A DNA stretch of 64,000 nt from Croceibacterium_B sp035470785 (GTDB lineage: Bacteria; Pseudomonadota; Alphaproteobacteria; Sphingomonadales; Sphingomonadaceae): the NCBI GenBank assembly GCA_035470785.1, contig DATIQN010000018.1:124001-188000 (forward strand), given 5' to 3'. The position numbers and the translations under genes were made by a program. Under the pieces are notes generated by a model that made no database searches, was not told where the DNA came from, and saw nothing but the letters and a program-made list of their open reading frames with translations. Below, piece after piece: positions 27,056-34,531 of the stretch; the stretch's first letter is position 1, and each line of letters opens with the position of its first letter.

Positions 27056-28002
27056 CTTTAGCCGGCCATGAAGAGCCCTGGCGGCAGTGGCACGCGGCGA
27101 CGACCGGGGACCGCATGCACCACGCGTGGATCTTGTCGGGGCTTAGAGGGGTCGGCAAGGCCGCCTTCGCGCTTCAGGCGGCGCGTGAACTCGTGGGGTC
27201 GCCGTCGATGGACGATCACCCCGATATCCTGGTGCTCACGCATCCGCCAAAGGACGACAAGGAGGCGGAAAAACGCGCCGAGGGCAAACCTTACGAAACT
27301 AAGCGCAACATCCCCGTCGACGAAGTACGCGCCATGCAGCGGCGCCTGACGACCCGGCCGACGCTCGGCGACCGGCGCGTGGTAATCGTCGATCCGGCGG
27401 ACGATCTCGAATCTAGCGCTTCGAACGCCCTGCTCAAGAGCCTCGAAGAGCCGCCGCAAGGCACATTCTTCCTCTTGGTCGCGCACAGGATCGGCCGCCT
27501 GCTGCCGACCATTCGCTCTCGCTGCCGCGTGCTCCACTTTCCGCCGGTGCCCGACGAAACGATCGACGAGATCCTTCGCCAAGAGGCGCCCGAGGCCGAC
27601 TCGGCTACACGCGCGGCCGCCATTGCCGCTTCGGCGGGCTCACCTGGTGTGGCGCTCGAGTTCGTGAGCCTCGGTCTGGGCGAACTGCACAGGCTGATGC
27701 TCGAGTTGATTCGTTCGGGTGATCCGGATTTTGCCCGGCGTGGCCAGCTCGCCGAAGCGATCGGTGCCCGCCCGGACAGGCAACGCCAACTCGCGGCGAT
27801 CGACCTTGCCCGGTCGGTGCTCGCGCAGGCCATGCGGACGGTGACGAACCGCGATATCCCGGCGCTGGCGGCGGCCCACGCCGAACTCAGCCGGTTGGCT
27901 GCGCAGGCGCCGACCTACAATTACGACCCGGGTCTGCTGGTGATGGAGATCGGCGGCTTGCTCGCCGCGGTGGGCGCTCCTAGGGAAGCCGCCCATGGCT
28001 GA
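27052..28002 (+). CDS. holB: DNA polymerase III delta' subunit
   Basis: This 316-residue clamp-loader subunit has the degenerate AAA+ fold: 'HHAWILSGLRGVGKAAFALQAA' (in part GLRGVGKAA, a modified P-loop), the segment 'RRVVIVDPADDLESSASNALLKSLEEPP' (in part NALLKSLEEPP) and the sensor 'TIRSRC'. The usual zinc-binding cysteines of gamma/tau-type subunits are absent, as is normal in many delta' proteins. It is coupled to tmk upstream and overlaps metG by eight bases. Confidence 0.93.
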   Translation: MTLAGHEEPWRQWHAATTGDRMHHAWILSGLRGVGKAAFALQAARELVGSPSMDDHPDILVLTHPPKDDKEAEKRAEGKPYETKRNIPVDEVRAMQRRLTTRPTLGDRRVVIVDPADDLESSASNALLKSLEEPPQGTFFLLVAHRIGRLLPTIRSRCRVLHFPPVPDETIDEILRQEAPEADSATRAAAIAASAGSPGVALEFVSLGLGELHRLMLELIRSGDPDFARRGQLAEAIGARPDRQRQLAAIDLARSVLAQAMRTVTNRDIPALAAAHAELSRLAAQAPTYNYDPGLLVMEIGGLLAAVGAPREAAHG

Positions 28003-29548
28003 GCCCTACTACATCACCACCGCGATCCATTATCCCAACGGCAAGCCGCACATCGGCCACGCCTACGAAACGATCGCCGCCGATGTCGCCGCCCGCTTCC
28101 AGCGGCTGCGTCGGCGCGAGGTGCGGTTCCAGACCGGAACCGACGAGCACGGGCTGAAGATGGCTCAGAAAGCGCGCGAGCTGGGCATTACCCCGCGCCA
28201 GCTGGCGGACGAGATGTCGAGCCATTTCCAGGCCTTGTTCGACCGCCTTGATATCTCGTACGATCGTTTCTTCCGCACCACCGAAGACTGCCACCACCGC
28301 GCCAGCCAGGCGATCTGGCAGGCGATGGAGGCGAACGGCGACCTCTATCTCGACCGCTACGAGGGCTGGTACTCGGTGCGCGACGAGGCTTATTATGACG
28401 AAAGCGAACTGGTCGCAGGGGAGGGGAGTGAGAAGCTCTCGCCTCAGGGAACTCCGGTCGAGTGGACCGTCGAGGAAAGCTGGTTCTTTCGTCTTTCGAA
28501 ATACCAGCAGCCGCTGCTCGATCTTTATCGCGAAAATCCCGAGTTTGTGCGCCCGGCGACGCGGATGAACGAGGTTCGCAGCTTCGTCGAAGGCGGCTTG
28601 CGCGATTTGTCGGTGAGCCGCACCAGCTTCGACTGGGGTGTGAAAGTCCCGGGGGCGGGTGATCACGTGATGTACGTCTGGGTCGACGCGCTGACCAATT
28701 ATCTCACAGGCCTGGGCTATCCCGACGATACCGAGGATTTTCGCAAGTTCTGGCCGGCCTCGGTGCACCTGATCGGCAAGGACATCGTTCGCTTTCACGC
28801 GGTCTACTGGCCGGCGTTCCTGATGAGCGCGGGCATCGCCTTGCCCCGAGAGGTGTTCGCGCACGGCTTCCTGCTCAACCGCGGGCAGAAGGAATCCAAG
28901 TCGCTCGGCAATGTCACCGATCCCAACGAACTAGCCGACCGTTTTGGCGTCGACGCGTTGCGCTATTTCCTGTTGCGCGATTTCACGTTCGGCCAGGACG
29001 GGAGCTATTCGGCCGAGGCGATCGTAAACCGGGCCAATGCCGAGCTGGCCAACAGCTTCGGCAACCTTGCGCAACGCACGCTTTCGCTGATCTTCAAGAA
29101 CTGCGAAGGGATCCTGCCGCCGATCCTTGAGCAGACTGACGAGGATCTGGCCTTGTTCGCGCTGGTCGAACGAACGATTGCGCAGGAAATGCCCGCTGCT
29201 TTCGAACAAATGGCGTTTTCCCAGGCGCTGGAAAGCTGGATGGGAGCGGTCTTCGCCTGCAACGCCTACATCGATGCACAAGCGCCGTGGGCGCTCAAGA
29301 AGACCGATCCGGAACGCATGCGGACGGTGCTGGCTACGCTTTACATCGTTATCGCCGAACTGGCCGTCGCGGTCAGCCCGGTCATGCCGGGTTCGATGAG
29401 CAAGCTGCTGGAAGCCATGGGCGTGCCCGAGGGCCTGCGCAGCTTCGAGGGCATTCGCACAACCTGGTACTCGCCGCTGGCCGAAGGCCATTACACGCTT
29501 GCGCGTCCAGTCGGCCTCTTCCCGCGCCTTGAAATGCCCGAGAGCTAG
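27995..29548 (+). CDS. metG: methionyl-tRNA synthetase
   Basis: This 517-residue class I synthetase charges tRNA-Met, including the initiator. The HIGH motif is 'GKPHIGHAYET' and the second signature is 'KESKSLGN', with Glu in place of the usual Met of KMSKS. It is the short form with neither a zinc-knuckle cysteine quartet nor the C-terminal dimerisation domain. The anticodon-binding helices carry 'YIDAQAPWALKK'. It lies in the tmk-holB-metG-tatD chain. Confidence 0.96.
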   Translation: MAEPYYITTAIHYPNGKPHIGHAYETIAADVAARFQRLRRREVRFQTGTDEHGLKMAQKARELGITPRQLADEMSSHFQALFDRLDISYDRFFRTTEDCHHRASQAIWQAMEANGDLYLDRYEGWYSVRDEAYYDESELVAGEGSEKLSPQGTPVEWTVEESWFFRLSKYQQPLLDLYRENPEFVRPATRMNEVRSFVEGGLRDLSVSRTSFDWGVKVPGAGDHVMYVWVDALTNYLTGLGYPDDTEDFRKFWPASVHLIGKDIVRFHAVYWPAFLMSAGIALPREVFAHGFLLNRGQKESKSLGNVTDPNELADRFGVDALRYFLLRDFTFGQDGSYSAEAIVNRANAELANSFGNLAQRTLSLIFKNCEGILPPILEQTDEDLALFALVERTIAQEMPAAFEQMAFSQALESWMGAVFACNAYIDAQAPWALKKTDPERMRTVLATLYIVIAELAVAVSPVMPGSMSKLLEAMGVPEGLRSFEGIRTTWYSPLAEGHYTLARPVGLFPRLEMPES

Positions 29549-29556
29549 GCCGCCTG

Positions 29557-30333
29557 ATGCTCGTCGACAGCCATTGTCATCTTGAATACGAAGGCCTCGC
29601 CGAAGACCAGCAAGGCGTGCTCGATCGCGCGCGAGCAGCCGGTGTCGGCGGTTTCCTCAACATCTCGACGCGGCGGAGCGAATGGGCGCGCGTAGTTGGC
29701 ACCGCCGAGCGCGAGAGCGACGTGTGGGCCAGCATCGGCATTCACCCGCACGAAGCCGACCAGCATGCCGACCTTGGCGAAGGCGCCTTGTTCGAGGCGG
29801 CCGCGCATCCCAAAGTGATCGGAATCGGCGAGACCGGGCTCGACTACTACTACGACAAGTCGGATCGAACGGTGCAGCAGGCGCTGTTTCGGACCCACAT
29901 CGCCGTTTCGCGCAAGACTGGGTTGCCGCTCATCATACACACACGCGACGCCGAGGATGACACCCTGGGCATCCTCGAAGATGAACTGGGGAAGGGCGCC
30001 TTCCCTGCCCTCATCCATTGCTTCACCGCTTCCGGCGGCTTCGGGCAGCGCGCGCTGGAACTGGGGCTCACTATCTCGCTTTCGGGTATCGTGACTTTCA
30101 AGAACGCCCGCGAATTGCAGGAATTTGCGCCGAGAATCCCGGCCGACCGCCTCATGGTCGAAACAGACAGCCCTTTTCTGGCACCCGTGCCGCATCGGGG
30201 CCGGCCGTGCGAGCCCGCCTATGTCGCCGACACGGCTCGATTTGTTGCCGGATTGCGCGGTGAAAGTGTTGAAACGCTAGCCGAAAATACAACGCGAAAC
30301 TTCCACTCATTGTTCACGAAAGCCCAGACGTGA
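29557..30333 (+). CDS. tatD: TatD family metal-dependent hydrolase/DNase
   Basis: This 258-residue TIM-barrel protein has the metal ligands of the TatD family: 'VDSHCHLEY' (HxH), Glu in 'GIGETGLDYYY', His in 'IIHTRDAEDD', His in 'LIHCFTA' and Asp in 'METDSPFLAP'-like 'VETDSPFLAPVPHRG'. Members act as 3'-5' exonucleases or deoxyribonucleases in the cytoplasm. The stop overlaps the GTG of the next gene. The metG-tatD-MBL order is common. Confidence 0.93.
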   Translation: MLVDSHCHLEYEGLAEDQQGVLDRARAAGVGGFLNISTRRSEWARVVGTAERESDVWASIGIHPHEADQHADLGEGALFEAAAHPKVIGIGETGLDYYYDKSDRTVQQALFRTHIAVSRKTGLPLIIHTRDAEDDTLGILEDELGKGAFPALIHCFTASGGFGQRALELGLTISLSGIVTFKNARELQEFAPRIPADRLMVETDSPFLAPVPHRGRPCEPAYVADTARFVAGLRGESVETLAENTTRNFHSLFTKAQT

Positions 30334-31097
30334 AGCTTATCGTTCTGGGATCGGGAACGTCGACCGGCGTACCCCGGATCGGCAACGACTGGGGTGAATG
30401 CGATCCGAATGAGCCGAAAAACCGCCGCTCGCGCGTGTCGATCGTGGTCGAGAACAACGCCGGCGCCCGCATCCTCGTTGATACCTCAACCGACCTGAGG
30501 AGCCAGTTGCTTGCAGCGGGAATCGGCGCGGTTGATGCCGTTGTCTGGACGCATGATCATGCCGACCATTGCCATGGGATCGACGACCTGCGGCCGATGC
30601 GGTTCGGCCGTAGCGGACCGATCCCTGGCTTCGCGTCGGAATTCACGGTTCGACGCCTCAAGCAGCGCTTCGGCTACGTGTTCTCGGGTCAATACGGCTA
30701 CCCGACGATCGTTGACCTGCAGCCCCTCGGCACGGTCAAGATTGCTGCCGGCTTCGGCATCGCCAGCTGCGAAATGCCCCATGGACCGATTTCCAGCACC
30801 GGCTTTCGCTTTGAATGCGATGGCAAGAGTATCGGATATGCCACTGATTTTAGCGATTTATCGGAGGAAATGATCGCGCTTTTCAAAGGTGTCGACATCC
30901 TCGTGAGCGATTGCCTTCGTCGCGAATTTCATCCGACTCATGCCAGTCTCGAGATGGCGCTCAATTTCGCCAAGCGCACCGGCGCGGCGCTCACGGTGCT
31001 GACGCATCTCGACAAGAGCATGGATTATGCGACGTTGTCCGCCGAAACGCCGGATAACGTGCTGGTCGGCTATGACGGGATGGAGATCGTTCCTTGA
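30330..31097 (+). CDS. MBL-fold metallohydrolase (PhnP-like)
   Basis: This 255-residue cytoplasmic protein has the metallo-beta-lactamase ligand motif 'WTHDHADHCHGID', a later His in 'EMPHGPISSTGF', Asp in 'YATDFSDL' and His in 'LTHLDKSMDY'. The opening 'VLGSGTSTGVPRIG' is typical of PhnP-type phosphodiesterases and relatives that cleave cyclic phosphates. There are no phn genes nearby, so the name reflects fold only. It starts with GTG coupled to tatD and its stop overlaps a small membrane-protein gene (TGATG). Confidence 0.9.
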   Translation: MKLIVLGSGTSTGVPRIGNDWGECDPNEPKNRRSRVSIVVENNAGARILVDTSTDLRSQLLAAGIGAVDAVVWTHDHADHCHGIDDLRPMRFGRSGPIPGFASEFTVRRLKQRFGYVFSGQYGYPTIVDLQPLGTVKIAAGFGIASCEMPHGPISSTGFRFECDGKSIGYATDFSDLSEEMIALFKGVDILVSDCLRREFHPTHASLEMALNFAKRTGAALTVLTHLDKSMDYATLSAETPDNVLVGYDGMEIVP

Positions 31098-31261
31098 TGG
31101 CGCCGGCGTGGGTTTCCGTTGTCGCACCGGCCGGTTGGCTGGTCCTGTCGGTGTCGGCGTTGCGAGCGCGCAAATTGAAGGCCGGGCGGGCGGTCGTATA
31201 CAGTTTAGCTTGGGCCGCGATCTTCCTGGCGGTGAATGCGGTTTTCGCGGCGGTGATGTGA
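31097..31261 (+). CDS. small membrane protein, 54 residues
   Basis: The ATG at 31097 overlaps the TGA of the MBL hydrolase gene, and a 54-codon frame runs to TGA 31259-31261. The product has two hydrophobic helices (WVSVVAPAGWLVLSVSAL and YSLAWAAIFLAVNAVFAAV) separated by a basic hinge 'RARKLKAGR', so it is probably a hairpin in the inner membrane with a cytoplasmic loop. No family was recognised. The coupled start and clear membrane design support it as a real gene. Confidence 0.65.
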   Translation: MAPAWVSVVAPAGWLVLSVSALRARKLKAGRAVVYSLAWAAIFLAVNAVFAAVM

Positions 31262-31291
31262 TGGTTCGCCACGCACTACTTTGTATTTAAC

Positions 31292-31305
31292 ATAATATAT
31301 ATTAT
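31292..31305. promoter_or_regulatory. AT-rich palindrome before mazG
   Basis: A perfect 14-base palindrome, ATAATATATATTAT, lies inside an A+T-rich island (about 31280-31312) just before the mazG ATG at 31315. In this GC-rich genome such an island usually marks a promoter or operator. The spacing of recognisable -35 and -10 hexamers is not canonical, so the role is undecided. Confidence 0.4.
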
Positions 31306-31314
31306 CATCCTAAG

Positions 31315-32061
31315 ATGCCCGAACAGCTAGACCGACTCCTTTCGATTATGGCCCGCCTTCGCGGCCCTTCGGGCTGCGAATGGGATCGCGCACAGGATTT
31401 CGGGAGCATCGCACCGTATACGATTGAGGAAGCCTACGAAGTCGCCGACGCGATCGAACGAGGCGACATGGATGACTTGCGCGGTGAACTGGGCGACCTG
31501 CTCCTCCAGGTCGTGTTCCATGCGCGTATGGCCGAAGAAGCCGGACATTTCGCTTTCACCGATGTCGCGCGAGCGATCTCAGACAAGATGGAAGCGCGTC
31601 ATCCGCACATCTTCCGTGACGCCGGAGCCTCGCCCGGTTGGGAAGCCCTGAAGGCGGCTGAGCGGGACTTACGGGGCACCCAGAGCGCGCTCGACGGTGT
31701 CGCCTCGGCGCTTCCGGCCTTGCTTCGCGCCGAGAAGCTGCAACGCCGGGCGGCTCGCGCGGGTTTTGACTGGCCCGATCCGCAGGGACCCGCCGAAAAG
31801 ATCGTCGAGGAAATCGAGGAGTTGGCCCAGGCCTCCAATGCGAAGCGCGCCGAAGAAGCGGGCGACCTGCTGTTCGCCGCCGTCAATCTCGTGCGCGCCC
31901 ACGGGATCCCGCCAGAAGACGCGCTGAGGGCCGCCAACATCAAGTTCGAACGGCGCTTCCGCTCCATGGAAGCGCTCGCCGGTGGTCATGAGGCGTTCGC
32001 CTCGCTGTCGCTCGATGAACAGGAAGCGTTATGGCAACGGGTCAAGGGCGCCGAAGAATAA
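31315..32061 (+). CDS. mazG: nucleoside triphosphate pyrophosphohydrolase MazG
   Basis: This 248-residue all-alpha enzyme hydrolyses NTPs and dNTPs to monophosphates as a house-cleaning or ppGpp-modulating activity. It has the two tandem MazG domains of the long form: 'CEWDRAQDFGSIAPYTIEEAYEVADAI' (in part, TIEEAYEVADAI) with 'LRGELGDLLLQVVFHARMAEE' (in part, ELGDLLLQ), and a second 'EEIEELAQASNAKRAEEAGDLLFAAVN' (in part, EEAGDLLFA). Metal-binding E-x-x-E and E-x-x-D motifs are intact in both. It ends 14 bases before the convergent hflX stop. Confidence 0.95.
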   Translation: MPEQLDRLLSIMARLRGPSGCEWDRAQDFGSIAPYTIEEAYEVADAIERGDMDDLRGELGDLLLQVVFHARMAEEAGHFAFTDVARAISDKMEARHPHIFRDAGASPGWEALKAAERDLRGTQSALDGVASALPALLRAEKLQRRAARAGFDWPDPQGPAEKIVEEIEELAQASNAKRAEEAGDLLFAAVNLVRAHGIPPEDALRAANIKFERRFRSMEALAGGHEAFASLSLDEQEALWQRVKGAEE

Positions 32062-32074
32062 TCGGACGGCCCGG

Positions 32075-33352
32075 TCAGGCGTCGAGCGCAGCGTAGCGGC
32101 CGAATTCCTTGTCGGTCAGGCGAACGTCGAGGCGGCGCAGCGGGCCAGCTTCCCCTTCCCCCGCTTCACGTTCGTCGAGCACCTCGCCGTGCGAATGGAG
32201 CCAGGCAATGCGGGCTCCGTCGCTCGCCGGGACCGTGATCCGGTGGACACGGGCGCCTTCGGTCAGTAACCGGCCGAGACGGTCAAGCATCTCCGCGACA
32301 CCAAATCCGGTCTCGGCCGAGAGAGGCAGCACGTCTGGATCCTGCTCGGCCAATGCGGCAAGTTCCTCCTGTCGCTCGCCAGAAAGCAGGTCCCATTTGT
32401 TCCACAATTCGAGGATCGGCACGCGCTCTTCACCGCCCTCGCCGTCGATCACATCGAGGTCCTCGAGCACCTGGAGCACATGCCGCTTCTGCGCAGCACT
32501 ATCGGGATTGGCGATATCGCGGACGTGGAGGATCACGTCCGCCTCGGTGACTTCCTCCAGCGTGGCGCGGAAGGCGGCGACGAGCTGGGTCGGCAAGTCG
32601 GAGATAAACCCGACGGTGTCCGAGAGGATCGCTTTGTCCACGCCGGGCAGCGAGATCGCCCGCATTGTCGGGTCGAGCGTGGCAAACAGCAAGTCCTCGG
32701 CCATCACGTCGGCGCCAGTCAGGCGGTTGAACAGCGTCGACTTGCCCGCGTTGGTGTAGCCGACTAGGGCGACCACCGGCCACGGCGCGCGACCGCGGCG
32801 CTTGCGGTGGAGCGCGCGAGTGCGGCGGACCTGGTCGAGCTCGCGGCGTAGACGCGCCATGCGGTCGCGGATCATCCGCCGGTCGGCCTCGATCTGCGTT
32901 TCGCCCGGGCCGCCGAGGAAGCCGAAGCCGCCGCGCTGGCGTTCGAGGTGAGTCCAGCTGCGGACGAGACGGCTTTGCTGGTAGTCGAGGTGTGCCAGCT
33001 CGACTTGCAGGCGCCCTTCGGCGGTCGCTGCGCGCTCGCCGAATATCTCGAGGATCAGCCCCGTGCGGTCGATCACCTTGCGCTTGAGCTTTTCTTCGAG
33101 ATTGCGCTGTTGGATTCCGCTCAGCGCACCGTCGACGATCACCAGCTCGGCGTTTTCCATCTCGCACTCGGCGGCGATGCGCTCGATCTGGCCTTCGCCG
33201 AACAGCGTCGCCGGGCGCACTTGGCGCAACGGCAGCACGAAGGCGTCGGCAACGACCAGGCCGATCGCCAAGGCAAGCCCCCTCGCCTCCTCGAGCCGCG
33301 CTTCGGGCTCGATACCGTCGCGTGCGCCGCGGATATCCGGGCACACCACCAA
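32075..33352 (-). CDS. hflX: ribosome-associated GTPase HflX
   Basis: This GTPase splits or rescues stalled ribosomes. The N-terminal domain carries 'AELVIVDGALSGIQQRNLEEKL' (in part), then a glycine-rich hinge 'GGFGFLGGPGETQIE' and the G domain with P-loop 'VGYTNAGKSTLFN', switch 'DTVGFISDLP' and 'LWNKWDLL'. Coordinates use the first conventional start, TTG at 33352. The frame is open back to a CTG at 33400 that overlaps the hfq TGA and encodes a further 16 residues ending 'VARGARA', which looks native, so the true start is probably there. It is downstream of hfq, the classic arrangement. Confidence 0.95.
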   Translation of the reverse strand: MVVCPDIRGARDGIEPEARLEEARGLALAIGLVVADAFVLPLRQVRPATLFGEGQIERIAAECEMENAELVIVDGALSGIQQRNLEEKLKRKVIDRTGLILEIFGERAATAEGRLQVELAHLDYQQSRLVRSWTHLERQRGGFGFLGGPGETQIEADRRMIRDRMARLRRELDQVRRTRALHRKRRGRAPWPVVALVGYTNAGKSTLFNRLTGADVMAEDLLFATLDPTMRAISLPGVDKAILSDTVGFISDLPTQLVAAFRATLEEVTEADVILHVRDIANPDSAAQKRHVLQVLEDLDVIDGEGGEERVPILELWNKWDLLSGERQEELAALAEQDPDVLPLSAETGFGVAEMLDRLGRLLTEGARVHRITVPASDGARIAWLHSHGEVLDEREAGEGEAGPLRRLDVRLTDKEFGRYAALDA

Positions 33353-33396
33353 GGCGCGCGCACCACGCGCGACTTCGCCAATGTCATCGTCGAAGC

Positions 33397-33984
33397 TCAG
33401 GCGCCCTCGCCTTCTTGCTCGTCCCAGTCGTTGGTCAGGTCGACTGGTGCTGCGGGCTGGATCGTCGATACCGCATGCTTGTAGGCAAGCTGGACGAAGC
33501 CGTCGCGCTCGAGCAGCATGCAGAACAAGTCATAGGCGGCGATGCGTCCCTGCAGCATCACGCCGTTGACGAGGAACATCGTCACTTGGACTTCGGCGTC
33601 ACGCACACGGCTTAGGAATACGTCCTGCAATAATCGCTGCTTGCGCCCATTCTCGCCGCCGGCGCCGAACTGAGCGGCGTCGACTGGCTGGCCGGGCATG
33701 ATTGTCGAGATCGCGTGCTTGTAGACCAGCTGGGTCTGGCCATCGCGGCGGAGCAGGATCGAGAAATTGTCGAACCAGGTAACGATACCCTGAAGCTTCA
33801 CGCCCTTGACCAGGAACATCGTTACCGGCAGCTTTTCGCGGCGCAGGAAGTTGAGAAAAACGTCCTGGAGGTTCGCGCCCTTGCCTGACGCCGTCGGCGC
33901 GGGTGCGCTCGCGGAAGAGGGTGACGTCGCTTCCGGTTCGCTAGTGGAGGGCTTGAGCTTTGCGGTTAGTGTTCCCTTGGCCAT
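33397..33984 (-). CDS. hfq: tandem (double-domain) Hfq RNA chaperone
   Basis: This 195-residue protein contains two complete Hfq/Sm domains in one chain, at about residues 39-97 and 119-177, exactly 80 residues apart. Each has 'LQDVFL', 'VTMFLV.GV.LQG' and 'YKHA.STI.P'. Ordinary Hfq is 70-110 residues and forms a homohexamer that pairs sRNAs with mRNAs; this form could make a six-domain ring from three chains. Domain 1 keeps the basic rim (LRREKLP); domain 2 has 'RVRDAEVQ' instead, losing most of it. The N-terminus is a disordered Ser/Pro/Ala region. ATG at 33984 follows 'AAGGAG'. It is upstream of hflX and next to the ntr cluster. Confidence 0.96.
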   Translation of the reverse strand: MAKGTLTAKLKPSTSEPEATSPSSASAPAPTASGKGANLQDVFLNFLRREKLPVTMFLVKGVKLQGIVTWFDNFSILLRRDGQTQLVYKHAISTIMPGQPVDAAQFGAGGENGRKQRLLQDVFLSRVRDAEVQVTMFLVNGVMLQGRIAAYDLFCMLLERDGFVQLAYKHAVSTIQPAAPVDLTNDWDEQEGEGA

Positions 33985-34177
33985 TATTCCGCACTCCTTC
34001 TTGTTTATTGGCGGCCGCTTTTCGCGGTTGCGCATTCTGGCCCGGACATTGGCCGGGCCGGCTTTCAGCTCGGCCCTTATGCCCCGTCAGCCAGATTCAG
34101 CAAATGACTTTGATCAATTGCAGTTCCATGAAGGGCTCCACGCGTTCAAATAGAAGTGCTTTTCGAAAGGCTTGACG

Positions 34178-34528
34178 ATGCAGGACTGGCGCGGCGAAAC
34201 GCTCGACCGCATTCGCCGGTCGATCGCAGATGCCGCTCCCGAGGCGAAAGAGCAGCGAAAGTGGCGCAAGGCCTCCAATCCCGCCGGCGTGCCGGTCTGG
34301 GAAGACAGCGGCATCATCTGCACCGGTGAAACTTACAAGGAGAAGGTCAAGCTGACCTTCGCGCGCGGCGCCGCGATCGCCGATCCAAAGCGCCTTTTCA
34401 ACGCCAGCCTCGATGCCGGCACGCGGCGGGCGATCGACATCTTCGAGGGCGATCACATCGACGAGGAAGCGTTCAAGGCGCTGATCAGGGAAGCCGTGGC
34501 GCTCAACAAGGCCAAGGCCCCGAGGTAG
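34178..34528 (+). CDS. DUF1801 domain protein
   Basis: This 116-residue protein matches DUF1801: 'LDRIRRSIADAAPEA', 'RKASNPAGVPVWEDSGIICTGETYKEKVKLTFARGA' (in part VPVWEDSGIICTG, KVKLTFARGA), and a C-terminal helix 'EEAFKALIREAVALN'. The fold is YdhG-like and the function is unknown; some members bind iron or ubiquinone-type ligands, which is uncertain. I chose ATG 34178 over TTG 34172. It diverges from hfq across 193 bases and converges with ntrX, ending three bases before it. Confidence 0.8.
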   Translation: MQDWRGETLDRIRRSIADAAPEAKEQRKWRKASNPAGVPVWEDSGIICTGETYKEKVKLTFARGAAIADPKRLFNASLDAGTRRAIDIFEGDHIDEEAFKALIREAVALNKAKAPR

Positions 34529-34531
34529 TCC

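Noticed and set aside
30330..31097. Phosphonate (phn) operon gene phnP
   Set aside because: The fold and motif fit, but no other phn gene is present and neighbours are metG, tatD and mazG, so only an MBL-fold call is supported.
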